The position numbers were made by a program, and so were the translations under genes. DNA of 64,000 nt from Agelaius tricolor (taxonomy: Eukaryota; Chordata; Aves; Passeriformes; Icteridae). This document shows, piece after piece, positions 1 to 11,774 of the stretch. The notes under the pieces are model-generated. The model was given only the letters and a program-made list of their open reading frames with translations. It searched no databases and was not told where the DNA came from. The stretch is taken from assembly GCA_023055355.1 (NCBI GenBank), contig JALJCS010000004.1:14600001-14664000 (forward strand). The letters are read 5' to 3'. Each line of letters begins with the position of its first letter. Positions within the stretch are counted from its first letter, which is position 1.

Positions 1-2895
1 AAACCTGGACACCTGAAGTCAGACTCCCAAGCCTATCTCTACAGTCAAGTTTCTGTAACCTCTCTGCGGGGGGATCCCTCCACTCAGCCATGCAGAATGT
101 GATGTGCACAGAGACTGGCAGAGGTGAAGGCTTGAGCAAATAAAGACATGCCCTTCAGAAGCACATTCAAACATCTTCCCAATTGTTAATTACACAGAAC
201 ATACACTGTGCAGAGTTACAAAAAGTCTCTCCCCTTGGAGGAGGAGAGTGCCCAGCCACATTTCCTCCCCACGTCTCAGTGTTCAACACCTAATTTAATG
301 CAAAATTATGTCCTGCATAAGATAAGAATCCCAGACAGTGTTGCAGTAGTTCATTTTTAGTTGTTTACACATTTTGGCTATTTTTCCTGTGGTTTGACCT
401 GTCCAGTCCTCAATTGCAAGTCTAGATGCAAACTTCTTTGCCACCAAACAATCATTCAGGTGTATTTTTAAATAGTCCCTCTTGCACTGGCTTGTCCTGT
501 TTCAGTAATGCTTGTCCCCATCAGAAATGGGATCCTATAAAGGTGCTGATACATGTTTTCACAAAACTGTCAGTGGGACCCTGGTTAAAGGACTCCTGTG
601 TCTCCCCAGGACTCATTGTGACAAAGATTCTTCCTCTTTCTTCCATGATGCCACCAGTTTACAGCTCTCACTGCAAATGCACAACTTTACCACCATTACA
701 AATTACAAATTAAGGGCATAGTTAAAATTACCTAAAACTACTAATATAAGACATTAATAGACACAAGCTTCTTCTTCAGGGAAGCAAACTCCTTTTTTTC
801 AATGAGTGGAAATTTCATCAAAATGTTATGACATCTATACCAAAACCAGTGAAGGCAGTTAGGGTACAGTTCCTGAGATGCAGGTCTTGGATGGGTTTCC
901 TGTCACAAAGGGGCATGCTGTTAATATGCAGTCAAAGCCTTGGGAGACTTTGTTGGATGCTTGACTGTATCAACATGCAGTTTCTTGCTACCTGTCACTA
1001 CTGACCTGGCTTAGCCACTCTCTCATTCCTGAAGTATGTTGCCTTAGGCAAAAACAAAGGACTTACACAGCAAAATGGAAATCAGAAAATCTGGACACAG
1101 CATAAAATGCTAAAAACTCCCCAGACTAAGCAGATGATGGGAACTTGTGGTGGTCTGAGAAAGAAAATGGGGAGATTGTCCAAGTTTGTAGTACAGAGCA
1201 GGTCTAGGATAGTTACAATGCAAACTCCCTCCCAAAGTGGAATAGACTGGAAGGTGAAAAACTTCTCCCACTTATTTTTCACAAAGCAAATTAGACAGAC
1301 TTATTGGTTCAATTCAGCAGTTGCTGGATGAAGCCATCGCTGAGGCTGTTGCATCCTGCCAGACCAGAGGCAAACACCCACTTGGCCCAACAAAAATGTT
1401 TGTACTATGAACTGCTGTGTCTCTTGGATTTCCTGTAACTGCTAGCAGACCTTTAAATACCATGAGACTCACAGGCCAGAATTTTCAGAGGTGCTCTTCT
1501 GCAGCTGTGGAGCTGGACAGCAAATCTTCATAGCTTGGAATATTCCATGGCAAAAACCCGCACTGGAGTTTTGCTCTTATTTCAAAGATATGTTGCAACA
1601 CAGTAACGTGACTGCAAACTTGTGTGCAGGGTCAACAAGTCTGAGAGGAACTGGTTATGAGAATAAAAATATTCCTCATCACCTTTATAAATCTGACCCC
1701 TGAGCAGAGAAAACTAAAACGCTGGAGGAGTAGTGATTATTTTAGAATTACTCTTGAAAAAACTCAAGTGCCTGTTTTCTCTAGTTTGTTGTAAAGGGTT
1801 GTAAGACTGTGAGAAAATGTCCTATCCATGGCAAAGCAAGGAAACCACGTGGAGTTTTTCTGTAAGAAGCATTGCTTTGTAACCACTGGGCGGGAACCTG
1901 AAAAAAATTTCAACAAAATTCTCCATAAGAGTATCAGACCAGAGTAGCAGAAAATAAAAAATAATTACACAAAATATATGATGCTTTAAAAGTATGTCCT
2001 TTTCCATGACATGACTATCAATGTTGTGGAAGAAGTGAGAGGATCTGAGAGCATGGCATATTTTGATGCCAGCATCATTACTTCCAAAAGTTGATTGTGC
2101 ACTCTTAACTGCTCCCAACCCTCTCCAGACCCATCTGTGTTACAGCCACTCTCAGACACCATTATATCTTCTCTTTGTGTTTGCTATGGACAATGGTTTT
2201 CATTTTCAGCCTTGTTGGGTCTATGAAATCTTGATCATTATCAATCTAATTCCCTGATGGGCCAATCTGTAATGAACTCTGGCTCCTGTTGCTGGATGGC
2301 ATTTGCTGCATCAAGGAATGTTCTCCTTGGTAGTCAGTGTGAAGCAATGGTACTTTCTTGGCATGGGCCACTCCCATCCAATTGCAGTTGAGTTTCCAGG
2401 GTTGTGCTGGAGAGGTTTATTCACTTGGGAACTCAAGCAGAAATTTCAGTAGGATAAAAAGGAAACTTAAGCATTTAAACCACTTTCTGTGCATATAGTT
2501 GTGCAAAGATTTCTGAGGGCAATCATGGAAAATACAACTTTGGGACTGGGTTTACTGTTCTGAAAGAAATTTACATATGCTGAAAGTTCTCCTGTCCTTT
2601 AGAGAGTCTTTTTGGTGAGGAAACTCATCCACTAACTCCTTTCTGATCAAATGGAACATGCCAATTTACAGGGCATGTGAAGGTGACGAGAAATAATAAC
2701 CTTACAATGAAAAGAGAATAGATGTTGGGCAGAAAAAAAAGGGTTTTTTCCTCCTATGTAATTATTTGTTCTCAATTTGTTCTCAATTTTTACAAAACAC
2801 TTCAGAAATACCAAGTTCTAATTTCAATTTAGACTTCTAGAAAGGGGCCTACACTGTTACATTCAAAGGTATAGCCACCCATTTTATAACATTCA
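1..2895. other. Unique noncoding DNA, no gene seen
   Basis: AT-rich, CpG-poor sequence with no recognisable repeat, RNA gene or coding exon. Open frames stay under about 100 codons on both strands, show no domain I know, and overlap one another in opposite directions, as chance frames do. Confidence 0.6.
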
Positions 2896-2930
2896 TAGAC
2901 TAGACTAAACTAGGCTAGACTAGACTAGAC
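2896..2930. repeat. Pentamer tandem repeat (TAGAC)7
   Basis: Seven consecutive 5-bp units based on TAGAC; the third is TAAAC and the fourth TAGGC, the other five are exact. This is a short microsatellite of the kind made by replication slippage. The exact outer units suggest recent expansion or homogenisation. Confidence 0.9.
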
Positions 2931-4554
2931 TTGAATGTTTCAGTGCAAAGGGACCTACCATGATCATGCAGGCCATCTGCAGATGCTGTCATGGTAGTAA
3001 AAACCAAGTTCAAATAAGTTAATCAACTAAATAAATAATATTGACTTACTAAAATTCTTATAGGAACTAAAGGTCTCTCAAATTTCCCTTCTGCAAAGTT
3101 AAAGCTAAAAAGTTCACATCTTTACCTTGTGCAAGAAAAGGGTTGGATGCTTTTACGTTACAGCTGTGAAACATAGACAAGGTACACCACACCTGGCATA
3201 ATTTATGAGCCACCAAAGTTACTTGCTAAGATGGTTTATGTGACACAGGGATATTTATAATAAGCTCACCCTATGAAGAAAAAAAGATGGACTATGTCAT
3301 AACAGTTTGCAAATGCTCTCACCAAGCACAGAATGCCTGCTGCCATGAACACATGTTGGAACACAGCCCTACATGCCCTGAAATTGCTCACTTCTGACCC
3401 AAACATACAAAGTTCAAGACACTAAGAGCTAAAATCAGCTCCTCACAGCTTCCCTGCTTCCCCTCTTGTACATTTTCAGTAATATGCAAATCCCTAAAAG
3501 AAGGTCCCAGGTACCAGAGCAGTTAACCACCCCACTTAGCTTTCTTCCCCTTATTTTATTCTCTAGTGTGTTGCCATTTCTGTTCATTTTCATGGAAACA
3601 CTGGCTTTACAAAAACATAAACTAAGAGTGTTAATAAACATGGGCTGAAAATCCAACTTCATCCAGAATTACTGAAAAAACCCAGATGTGTTTGTTATAA
3701 ACACATGCCTGGCCAACTTCAGCTTTGCCTTTAGCTCACTTTTATTCTTGATACAGGATTTAAAGGTTTAATGGAGCAGTCGGGAAAACAAACACATATA
3801 TGTGGGTGCCTCCAGTGCACCCACAGCAGGAGGGAGATGGGGAGTGGTTTGTGCTGCAGATCTGCCTTGATTGCTGAGCTAGGCTGTTGGCTGGACACCT
3901 GCAGACATGTGCATGCATCTTGAAATTTGGGAGGACACTTTGCACCAGTCTCAAACTGCTATGGAGGGGGTCAGTCCTGATCTACAACAGTGTAAGGGTG
4001 AGTAGACAACAGTGCTATTTTGGATTGTGCCCTCCACTGCACTGTGAGGTCTGACATAAAGGCAGGCCCTGCGGCTGCAGGAGGAGAGACACTATTCCCT
4101 TGGTTGTCATGAGTCAGGGTCACCAAACTCATCTTGGAGGCATGTGCACAGTTGATAATATCAACAAAGTCTGCTTTGGACACTGGCTTCCAAAAAGCTT
4201 GGATCATCTCTGCCTTTTCCTTTCATATACAGTGACCTGCTTTTGCTGGCTGTCACAAGAAATTTCAAGTCACCTCTTTGTAAAGATCTTTTTGTTTCAC
4301 TATACAGACCTTTACTGACCTTTGCTTACTGAAGTTCAACTGGTGCAAAAGAAAGAAAACTGAGGAATCCTTTCTAAATTCTGCACTAAGAAAGATTTTC
4401 CACATCCAGAAGCCAAAGGACAAATTTCCCAATGCATAAGCAGTGCAGGGTACATACAGCCAACTCTACAGTTGTTTTCATGCCTTGTAGAATAGGGATG
4501 TCCCAATTGGTCAATTTTGCAGCAGGAGGGTGTGACAGAGCATGTATTTTGATG
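2931..4554. other. Unique noncoding DNA
   Basis: I see no gene or repeat. The open frames on both strands are at most about 80 codons until the CR1 antisense frame at the right edge. Confidence 0.55.
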
Positions 4555-5250
4555 TCAGTTCTGTGACAAGTGCACATGGGGAAGAATAATTCCAAAATGT
4601 ACCAGTACAGGATGTGGGCTGAGATGCTGGGAAGCAGCTCTGCTGAAAAGGACCTGGGGGTCCTGGTGGACAACAAGCTGACCATGAGCCAGCAGTGTGT
4701 CCATGTGGATGAGTGGGCCAGTGGCATCCTGGGGTGCATTAGGAAGAGCATATCAGCGATTCTGGGAGGTGATCCTGTCCCTCTGCTCAGCCCTGGTGAG
4801 GCACATCTGGACTGCTGTGTCCAGCTCTGGGCTGCTCAGTACAAGAAACACAGGTAGCTCCTGGATAATTACAGGATTGGAGCATCTCTCTAAAGAGGAA
4901 AGGCAGAGGGACCTGGACCTGTTCAGCCTCAAGAAGGGATGACTGAGAGGGGACTTCATCAATATCTACATCTCTACAATATCTACGGAAGCACCAAGCA
5001 GTAGGACAACGGACAACGGGAAAATGATGCACAGGAAGGTCCACCTGAAGATGAGTAAGAACTTTACTGTGCAGGTAGCTGAGCAGGTTGCCAGGAGAGA
5101 TTTTGGAGTCTACCTCACTGGAGAGGTTCAAGAACCATCTGGATTCCATCCTGTACCATGGGCTCTAGAATGACCCTGCTTGAGCAGGGAGATGGATCAA
5201 ATGATCCACTGTCATTCCTTTGAACCTGACCCATTCTGTGATTCTATGAT
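4555..5250 (+). mobile_element. CR1 LINE, 5'-truncated, with ORF2 C-terminal remnant
   Basis: CR1 is the main avian non-LTR retrotransposon. The frame beginning near 4570 reads as a degraded ORF2 C-terminus: an AEKDLGVLVD-like stretch, then MSQQC, then an ILGCI-like stretch, then a CVQLW-like stretch, interrupted by small indels. Downstream are the usual tail phrases: a block about an R-L-rich region, an 'acaggaaggt' region and a short tail of ATTCTGTG and ATTCTATG units at 5233-5248. It is truncated at its 5' end, the normal outcome of target-primed reverse transcription. Frameshifts and substitutions show it is inactive. The subfamily is not assigned. Confidence 0.9.
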
Positions 5251-5935
5251 TTGGTGGCTGGCAGTTCTGAGTTGCTCAGTGAGGTTTGAGTGCAAAAATT
5301 CCACCAATTAAACCCACAGGCTATTATGGCTATGCCAAAACTTTAAGGCCAGGAGATTCATTGAACCCTTGCAATGATTAGCCATTAGGCTGTGACTAAA
5401 TCCTCACAGCACAAATTGCAAGCAGTACAAGCAAGAGGAACCTCTTTATCATCAAGCATCTGTTTGCAGTCTATTTTAATCATGGTATGTTCAGGTTTCC
5501 AAAGACTGGAAACTGAGGATACAGCTATGTGGTCCGAATCGAAGAACAGATGCCAGCTGATGCCTGCTGGTAACCTTCAGTATCAGAGAGGGAAATGAAA
5601 CCCAATACAAAAGGCATTAGCAGAAAACAAGTGATTTATTTCTCTGTAAGCAAAACAGAAACCATTGTGCATTAACTGGAAAGAGGACAAGAAATTTTGG
5701 AGCTTGATTCCTTAGCTCATGCTAACAGTCTTAAGACACGATAGAAACCTGGCAAACTTGACTGCTGTACTTACTCTAAACAAGACACAGTTCCATGTCA
5801 CTCATGCTGGTGACAGGGTATCAAAATATACTGAACTCATTTTACATTGAGGTCTCAACCTTCTGTAAAGCTATATCCTGGATTGCATGGGAGCTTGTTA
5901 CTGTAGCTGTGGCCTGCCTTGTCTGCCTCTCATCT
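5251..5935. other. Unique DNA between CR1 fragments
   Basis: I recognise no gene or repeat in it. It separates the sense CR1 copy on the left from the 3'-less CR1 fragment on the right. Confidence 0.5.
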
Positions 5936-6138
5936 CCACAGTGTGTCCAAAAAGGACAATGGAGCTGGTGTAGGGGCTGGAGCACAAGTCATGTAAGGAG
6001 TGGTTAGCCAGGAGAAAAGGAGCCTCAGGGGAGATCTTATTTCTCTCTACAGCTACTTGAAAGGAGATTGTAGTGAGGTAGAGTCTCTTCTCCCAGGTAA
6101 CAAGGAACAGTACAAGAAATAGCCTCAAGTTGTACTTT
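5936..6138 (+). mobile_element. CR1 internal fragment lacking its 3' end
   Basis: The segment follows the CR1 body closely: a GTGTCCA-type start, a 'ggagctggtg' and 'ggctggagcacaag' block, a 'ctcaggggagat' block, a 'ctacttgaaaggag' block, and a 'cctcaagttg' block. It then stops, and neither the rest of the 3' region nor the ATTCTRTG tail follows. CR1 insertions are normally anchored at the 3' end, so the missing tail implies a later deletion or rearrangement. It is too short to code for anything useful. Confidence 0.85.
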
Positions 6139-6258
6139 TTTGGCAACAGACACTAATAGGAAGACAATGAGAGTCGTCCTGTTGGGAAGGCAGTCCTATG
6201 AAATGTCACCAAGCATGGAGCTTGAGTCTTTTCTATGTGTTGACATGTTCCAATAATA

Positions 6259-6300
6259 ACAGAATCAGAATGGTTTGGGTTGGCAGGGACCCTTAAGATC
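6259..6300 (-). mobile_element. Very short CR1 3' end, antisense
   Basis: About 42 bp that match the reverse complement of a CR1 tail: ACAGAATC, then TGGTTTGGGTTGG, then a 'gggacccttaagatc' block. It directly abuts a second, longer CR1 tail in the same orientation and is either an extremely truncated insertion or a partial duplication of the neighbouring tail. Confidence 0.75.
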
Positions 6301-6485
6301 ACAGAATGGTTTAGGTTGGAAGAGAACTTAAAGATCATCTCAGTCCAATCCCCCTAACCATAGGTCAGAACACTAGAACAGGTTTCTCAGAGCCCCTCGA
6401 ACATGACCTTGAGCATCTTCAGGGCTGAGTTATCCCCAGTTGATCTGGACAACCTGTTTTAGTGCCTCACCAGCCTCCCAGTAAT
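6301..6485 (-). mobile_element. CR1 3' region, antisense
   Basis: Reverse complement of a CR1 tail, read left to right: ACAGAATGG, 'ttaggttggaagag', 'aaagatcatct', 'ccaatccccct', 'ggtttctcagagcccc', then 'gaacatgaccttgag', and 'caacctgttttagtgcctcacc'. Similarity fades after about 6485. The substitutions suggest an old copy. It lies about 120 bp from the opposite-strand CR1 fragment at 5936-6138. Confidence 0.9.
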
Positions 6486-7017
6486 GTCTGCAATGAGCTG
6501 AGTTTTTCTTGCTATCCTACCAGTATTGTGGACTAAACAATAAACAATGGAGTTTTGTGGTGTTGCATTTCACAGCTTAATTCTCTATGTGTACAAGCCT
6601 TTCCCCACCTGAGCCTTCCTAATACAATCCTTGTTCTGACTTTAATGTCTAGTAAGGGTTGAGCTGAAATATCTGCCTTTTCCTGAGCAAAGATGCTAAC
6701 AGGCTATTTCTTTCACCACTGATCCATTGACTTACCTGAAAACTATCTCTGTAGTTTTGACTAGTTTTTCAGCCAGTTCTTGTAGTTGAAAGAATGGGAG
6801 GAATGACAAAAGAGAGGCATCAGAGAAGCATGGCTGGATGTTGGGGCAAGTACTAGGTTTTGGATGGCTTTAAATGATTGTGTATTTATAGGACAAACAT
6901 ACAGAGATGTTGAGCTAAGACTGAATCTCAAGACATTGGACAAGTATAATTGGATAATACCAGATGTTAGGGGCAACAGCTTAAACACCCTCTAAACATC
7001 TTTCATGTGCCACATAC
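6486..7017. other. Unique or unrecognised DNA
   Basis: No gene is visible. Bases 6570-6660 have a faint resemblance to worn antisense CR1 sequence, too weak to call. Confidence 0.4.
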
Positions 7018-7163
7018 ATACTCCATCTCTGGAAGTGTTCAAGGCCAGGTTAGACAGAGCTCTGAGCCACTGACCAGTGTAAGTGCTGAACCAAGATGAT
7101 CTTTCAATTCCCTTCCAATCAGGCCACTCTATGATTTGTGATTCTATGATTCTGTGCTTCTAT
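7018..7163 (+). mobile_element. CR1 3' end, sense, strongly 5'-truncated
   Basis: The sequence shows the CR1 tail order: 'ccatctctggaagtgttcaaggccaggtt', a 'gctctgagcc' block, 'gatgatctttcaattcccttcca', then ATTCTATG and ATTCTGTG tail units ending near 7163. Only the last 145 bp of the element inserted or survive. Noncoding. Confidence 0.92.
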
Positions 7164-10100
7164 GTGAATTATTATGGACTGTCTGAGCTGGCATGTGAAA
7201 GATCTGACGTGTGAAATGACCTGCACTGTGATTCCTTCCTCCTTCTCATATAAACCCCTTCACATTTCTTCACCTGTAAATCATGGAAGGAAGGAAAGCA
7301 GTGTTTTCTCATTTTGTGATCCCTTGTGTTCTTTGATTTCTTCACTAAGGAGAAAGTCTGTTGCACAATGTTTCCCAGCAGACCTGAATATGCATGTTTT
7401 ATTTGCATTCCTAAAGATCCTTAAAGCAAATCCACATGTCAGTTTCCACAAATTGCTTCTTCACAAGATGCACAGGTACTGCAAGTTGCTTTTCAATTTG
7501 CTAATAAACTTGGACACTGCTATTATGGCAGTACTGAACAGTTCAAACTCTACATCTTGATCACTGACTTCTTGCTGGGCTGGGAGTCAAACCTATTCAC
7601 TTATTTTCTCTGAGCTGTTATTTATGACAATATTCAGGCTCCAAGCACAGTTAGCTCAACATGATGCTCCTGCAAACTGGCATTAAAACTTCAGTTTTCC
7701 TGACTCACCAAGAATCAGTATGATCAGAATCCTTTACTCATCAGCAGCTGGACACCTGAAATGCTTAACTCATAAAAATGAGGATAGAGAAGTTCAAAAA
7801 AAGAAGCTAGATCAAATGATAGCTTGGATATGACCTGCTGTCATCTAAATCCTATGTCTCATAAACAGTAATCTCAGACATTTCTCAGTAAATTTTCTGT
7901 CTACTGCATGTTGCCTGTCTGCTAGGTTGCGTCATCTTGGTAGATACTAGAATAATAGTCAAAGTACAATATCTAATATCCTTCACAGAATTTTCCTCAT
8001 AATTATTACTTCTCTAGTTATTCTTGTAATTCATGTAAATTACTTAATGCTTCTTTGAATTTAACTAAATCCTTGGCTTCATGCTCTTTCTTTTGCAGTG
8101 AATTCCCCAGTTTCACATGTTGTGAAACTGACATCTTTAATTTCTGTCTCTGTCTCTGAATTTTATATTTTGAGGTAGAAATGTCTGTTCCTCCATGTTT
8201 AGATCATTCTATTTTATATTTCTATCACTTTGTATTTGTCCTATCAAAAAACAAAGAGTCAGATGCAAGAGCATTCACTCAATTAATACAATATCTGCAT
8301 AAAGCAGGAAAAGTCAAAGTTTTAACTTGATCTAAAAGTAAACCTCTGTGGTTTATGCCCTTCTCCTATATTCCATCCAATTCTGAGCATTCACACACTG
8401 CATGTCTAATATCTGCTACGGACAAATCTCTACCCTACTGAACACCTCAATCAAATCACTGGATAAATCTCATTTTTACTGGCTGAGGGCATGTTTTATA
8501 GCAATTTATCTCAATGAGATTTTCATAAAATTTGGATGAAGGAAAATTCTTCTTCTGTCTTCATTGTCTTATATACTCTGCTCTTGAACTTAACCCTTTA
8601 TTTTAGTTTAGCTTAATTCTGAGTGAAAGTGTCCACACATTAATTCTGTGTAATAAATGCATTTTAAAAACTAATTTAGATCCTATTGTCTGAATGTCCC
8701 CATGAAACAGGTTCCAGAATATCTGTGAAATACACTATATTGCATATATTAAAAAGAAATTCTTGGATGTTTTTATCTTCTATATCTGTCATCCACAGGC
8801 AGTCATCAAAAAAATCCAAACCCTGAACATTTCACAGTTTTAACACCTTGAAGTGTTTAAACATCAGGTTCTGCTCTTTCTGAACCTTATGAGTACTTCT
8901 TCCCTGTCCCCCCATCTCAAGCAATAGTCATGTCTTGCTGGGGCTCACCTGCAGGGATACTGACACTTCTGAGACTGTCCTGACTTACCAGTCTCCTACC
9001 AAGTACTGGCATGAGCTTTTATCTGATTTCTGCCATCACCTCTGCCCCTCACCTGAAAAAGCAGGCAGGCTTCTTCCCATGTTGCTTTAGTGTTATAGCT
9101 AAGGAACCTGAGGGGTGGAATCCAGCAGTGCTGTGCATCATCACCTCAGAAAGAGATCAGCGAGGTCACACCCCTGTCATCTCACAAATTCACACCAAAG
9201 GTGTTGGTGTACATAAAACCCTACGAGCTTTAGGAATCTGTAACTGCAAACTCTTGGTGTCCAGCCATCCTTAAAAGCTGCTTCACATGCACCATTGACC
9301 CTCTCTCACAGGAGCTGCTGTTTTTCTGCTGCTTGTAGATCTTTCCCCCATGATATGTGCCAGACTGACATTCCTGTTGCAGCTCTCATTAACTGGAACA
9401 AAACCATTAATTTGAAATTGACAACTGTGATAAAATGAAATGTTTCCATAGAAAGCATGGGCAATTATTTCTTGCTAAAGCTAAAATCATGGGCAGGATG
9501 CTCCTCTGAAGACTTTCCATCAAATTTGTATTGTGACAGACATGATTAGGAGGTGGACAGAATCAAAGCATCACGGTGTATAAGTCAGAGCACAGAAAGG
9601 ATAAGAGTTTAACTCTTGTAATAGCACAATCAGATGGCAGCAATTTGCTGTTGGCAATATAGATTAATTTTCCAAATTTTTCCTATGAAATCTGCCAGCA
9701 GAGTAAGCAGTCATTAGCAGACTGCAGAAACATCTTGGCATGTCTCAGAAAGGCAACTGTTTGGTTTTCAATGAAGGGCTAAAGAAAAAGCTTCTAAGGC
9801 TATGTAGATAATAAAAAAAAAAAGGCAGAAAATATTATAATTGGAATTACAATCAATAATCTTGCTGATGTAATACTTATTCCCAAACCCACTAAAATAA
9901 AGAGCAGACACCCAAGCAGCCTCAGTGGGTTCTGAATACAGATTTTAAGATGAAAAATACAAAAGCCAAGAAACCCATAATGCAGCATGGCAGCCTGTTT
10001 CAGAAGAAAGATGTGGATAATGGCTAGTGTCCCAGAAAAATTCTGTTTTTCACATCTATGTCAGTTGGTATAAGAGTACATCTACTATTACCTTTTCCCA

Positions 10101-10917
10101 CAGACCCTGCCTCAGGTAATATTTAAGAGCTTATTGTGCACAGCAGGAATTTATAATGACCTCTCTGTTTAAACTACTGTCACTACAGAAAAATAAATAT
10201 TCCAAAAACCTCTTGGAGCTAAAAATTCTGCTGCCCATCAAAACCAAATGGGAGCCTAGGGTTTGAAAACACACAGTAAAAGAGTATTAGATGTGATATC
10301 ACAAGTCATTACATTAATGCAACAGTACTTTCTTCCTACTGAATGAGTCCAGGACTTTATCACAAAGTCACATCAAAGTCACTGTCATTTAGCCTTAGGA
10401 GAATATCTACTTCTTTTCTAAACACTGGTGTAGACCTAACTGGATTGACAGCTTCAGGACCTGACCCATACAATTTAGCCACACAGCAGGAACAGTGCTG
10501 TCAGAGTGAGACGCCTCTAGCTCTGATCCCCAGGACATCTGTGAAAGAACAGTTTTGTCTTTCTGCCCTTTAAAAAATTCAGTCAGGGTCAGTCTTATGG
10601 GGAGGAAGATTTCTGTACCTGTTTGAGATTGTCAGCTCAATTTCTAGCCCTTTTTTCCTAAATTCTTAGCTGCTCTGTTTATAGAGCAGATTTCACTTAA
10701 ATTTAATGCCAAAAAATCACATCACATTCTTCTGTCAACTGCATGTTACCAGGAGACAACATTCATCTGGTGGTTTTGGAGGAGACAGCTTAATTCCAAA
10801 GAAGAAGGACTTTTTTGCAGCTTAGGTACTAGACCAAGTATCAGGCTATATGGAGTTTAATTACACAGGACTTTGTTACTGCATTTACCACAGACAGTAG
10901 AATTAAAAAATGACACT
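7164..10917. other. Unique noncoding DNA
   Basis: About 3.7 kb without a recognisable repeat or gene, apart from an 11-base A run at 9813-9823. The longest open frame, 128 codons near 7174-7560, has no domain I recognise and is opposed by another open frame, so I treat both as chance. Confidence 0.5.
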
Positions 10918-11062
10918 GTTTGGAAGGCCATTCTGTAAGACATGTAGTCCAATCCCTACTCAAAGCATGGACTCCAGGTTCAATCAGCATGCTCTGAGCC
11001 TTTTATACTGAAGTTTTGAGAATCTCCAAGAATGCTCAGCCCCTTGTTCTAATCTCTTAGAG
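10918..11062 (-). mobile_element. Old antisense CR1 fragment
   Basis: Degraded reverse complement of a CR1 tail: 'ggaaggccattctg', 'gtagtccaatccctactcaaagca', 'tcagcatgctctgagcc', 'gaagttttgagaatctccaagaatg', then an 'agccccttgttctaatctctt' block. The order of blocks fits an older CR1 lineage; individual blocks have several mismatches and the very end of the tail is missing. Confidence 0.7.
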
Positions 11063-11746
11063 GGAAATTGTTATGGGTTTACATGGCTTGAACCCCTTCC
11101 TTTTTCTTGTCCTTTAGTCTGTCTACCTAGATAGACCATCTTTTCTTGTTTGTACAAGGCTTGTCATTCAAAGGAGAACTTCCTTAATAATAATAACAAT
11201 AAAGTTCTAAAAACATTTTTAGGTGCTTTTATGAATCTTCATGAATTGCTTGACTACAATAATTTCAACACTAAACTGTGCAAATTCAGTGGAGACTAGG
11301 AGACTCAGAGAGGCTACAAACCAATGAATGGAGGTGAAAAAAAGACATTCATTGGCCAAGCATTTTTAAAAGCCTTGATCAATATCTCACCTGCTTGGTA
11401 TTACTAGGCTGTTGCTTTCCTTGTCTGAATTTTACCCCCATACAGTGCAGTCTCAAACTGCTCTTACTAGAGAGGAGCCACAACAAACATTAACAAAATC
11501 AATCATTGTGCAAAGAAGAGCCTGAGATGTAATCACAGTCCATCTTGAAGTTTGATTAAGTGCTCTAACAAACTGAATAAGAAAAAAAGAGAGCCAAAAA
11601 TAGAGTGCTGCTCTAGACAAGTACAGGATGGACTACCAGGTAAGCTAAAAGGAAGAGTAGGATAGTTTTCAGACTCTAAGTACCCAAGATCTGCTTTGAA
11701 ACTAATTCTCTCCAAACTGTGGAGCTATACTTGTTGGAGGCTCTTG

Positions 11747-11774
11747 TCTTTTTTTTTTCCCTTTCTTTCTTTTT
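11747..11774 (+). repeat. Homopyrimidine tract
   Basis: 28 consecutive C/T bases, T-rich with CTTT units. Low-complexity sequence of the kind that grows by slippage; no splice acceptor or gene is evident beside it. Confidence 0.85.
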
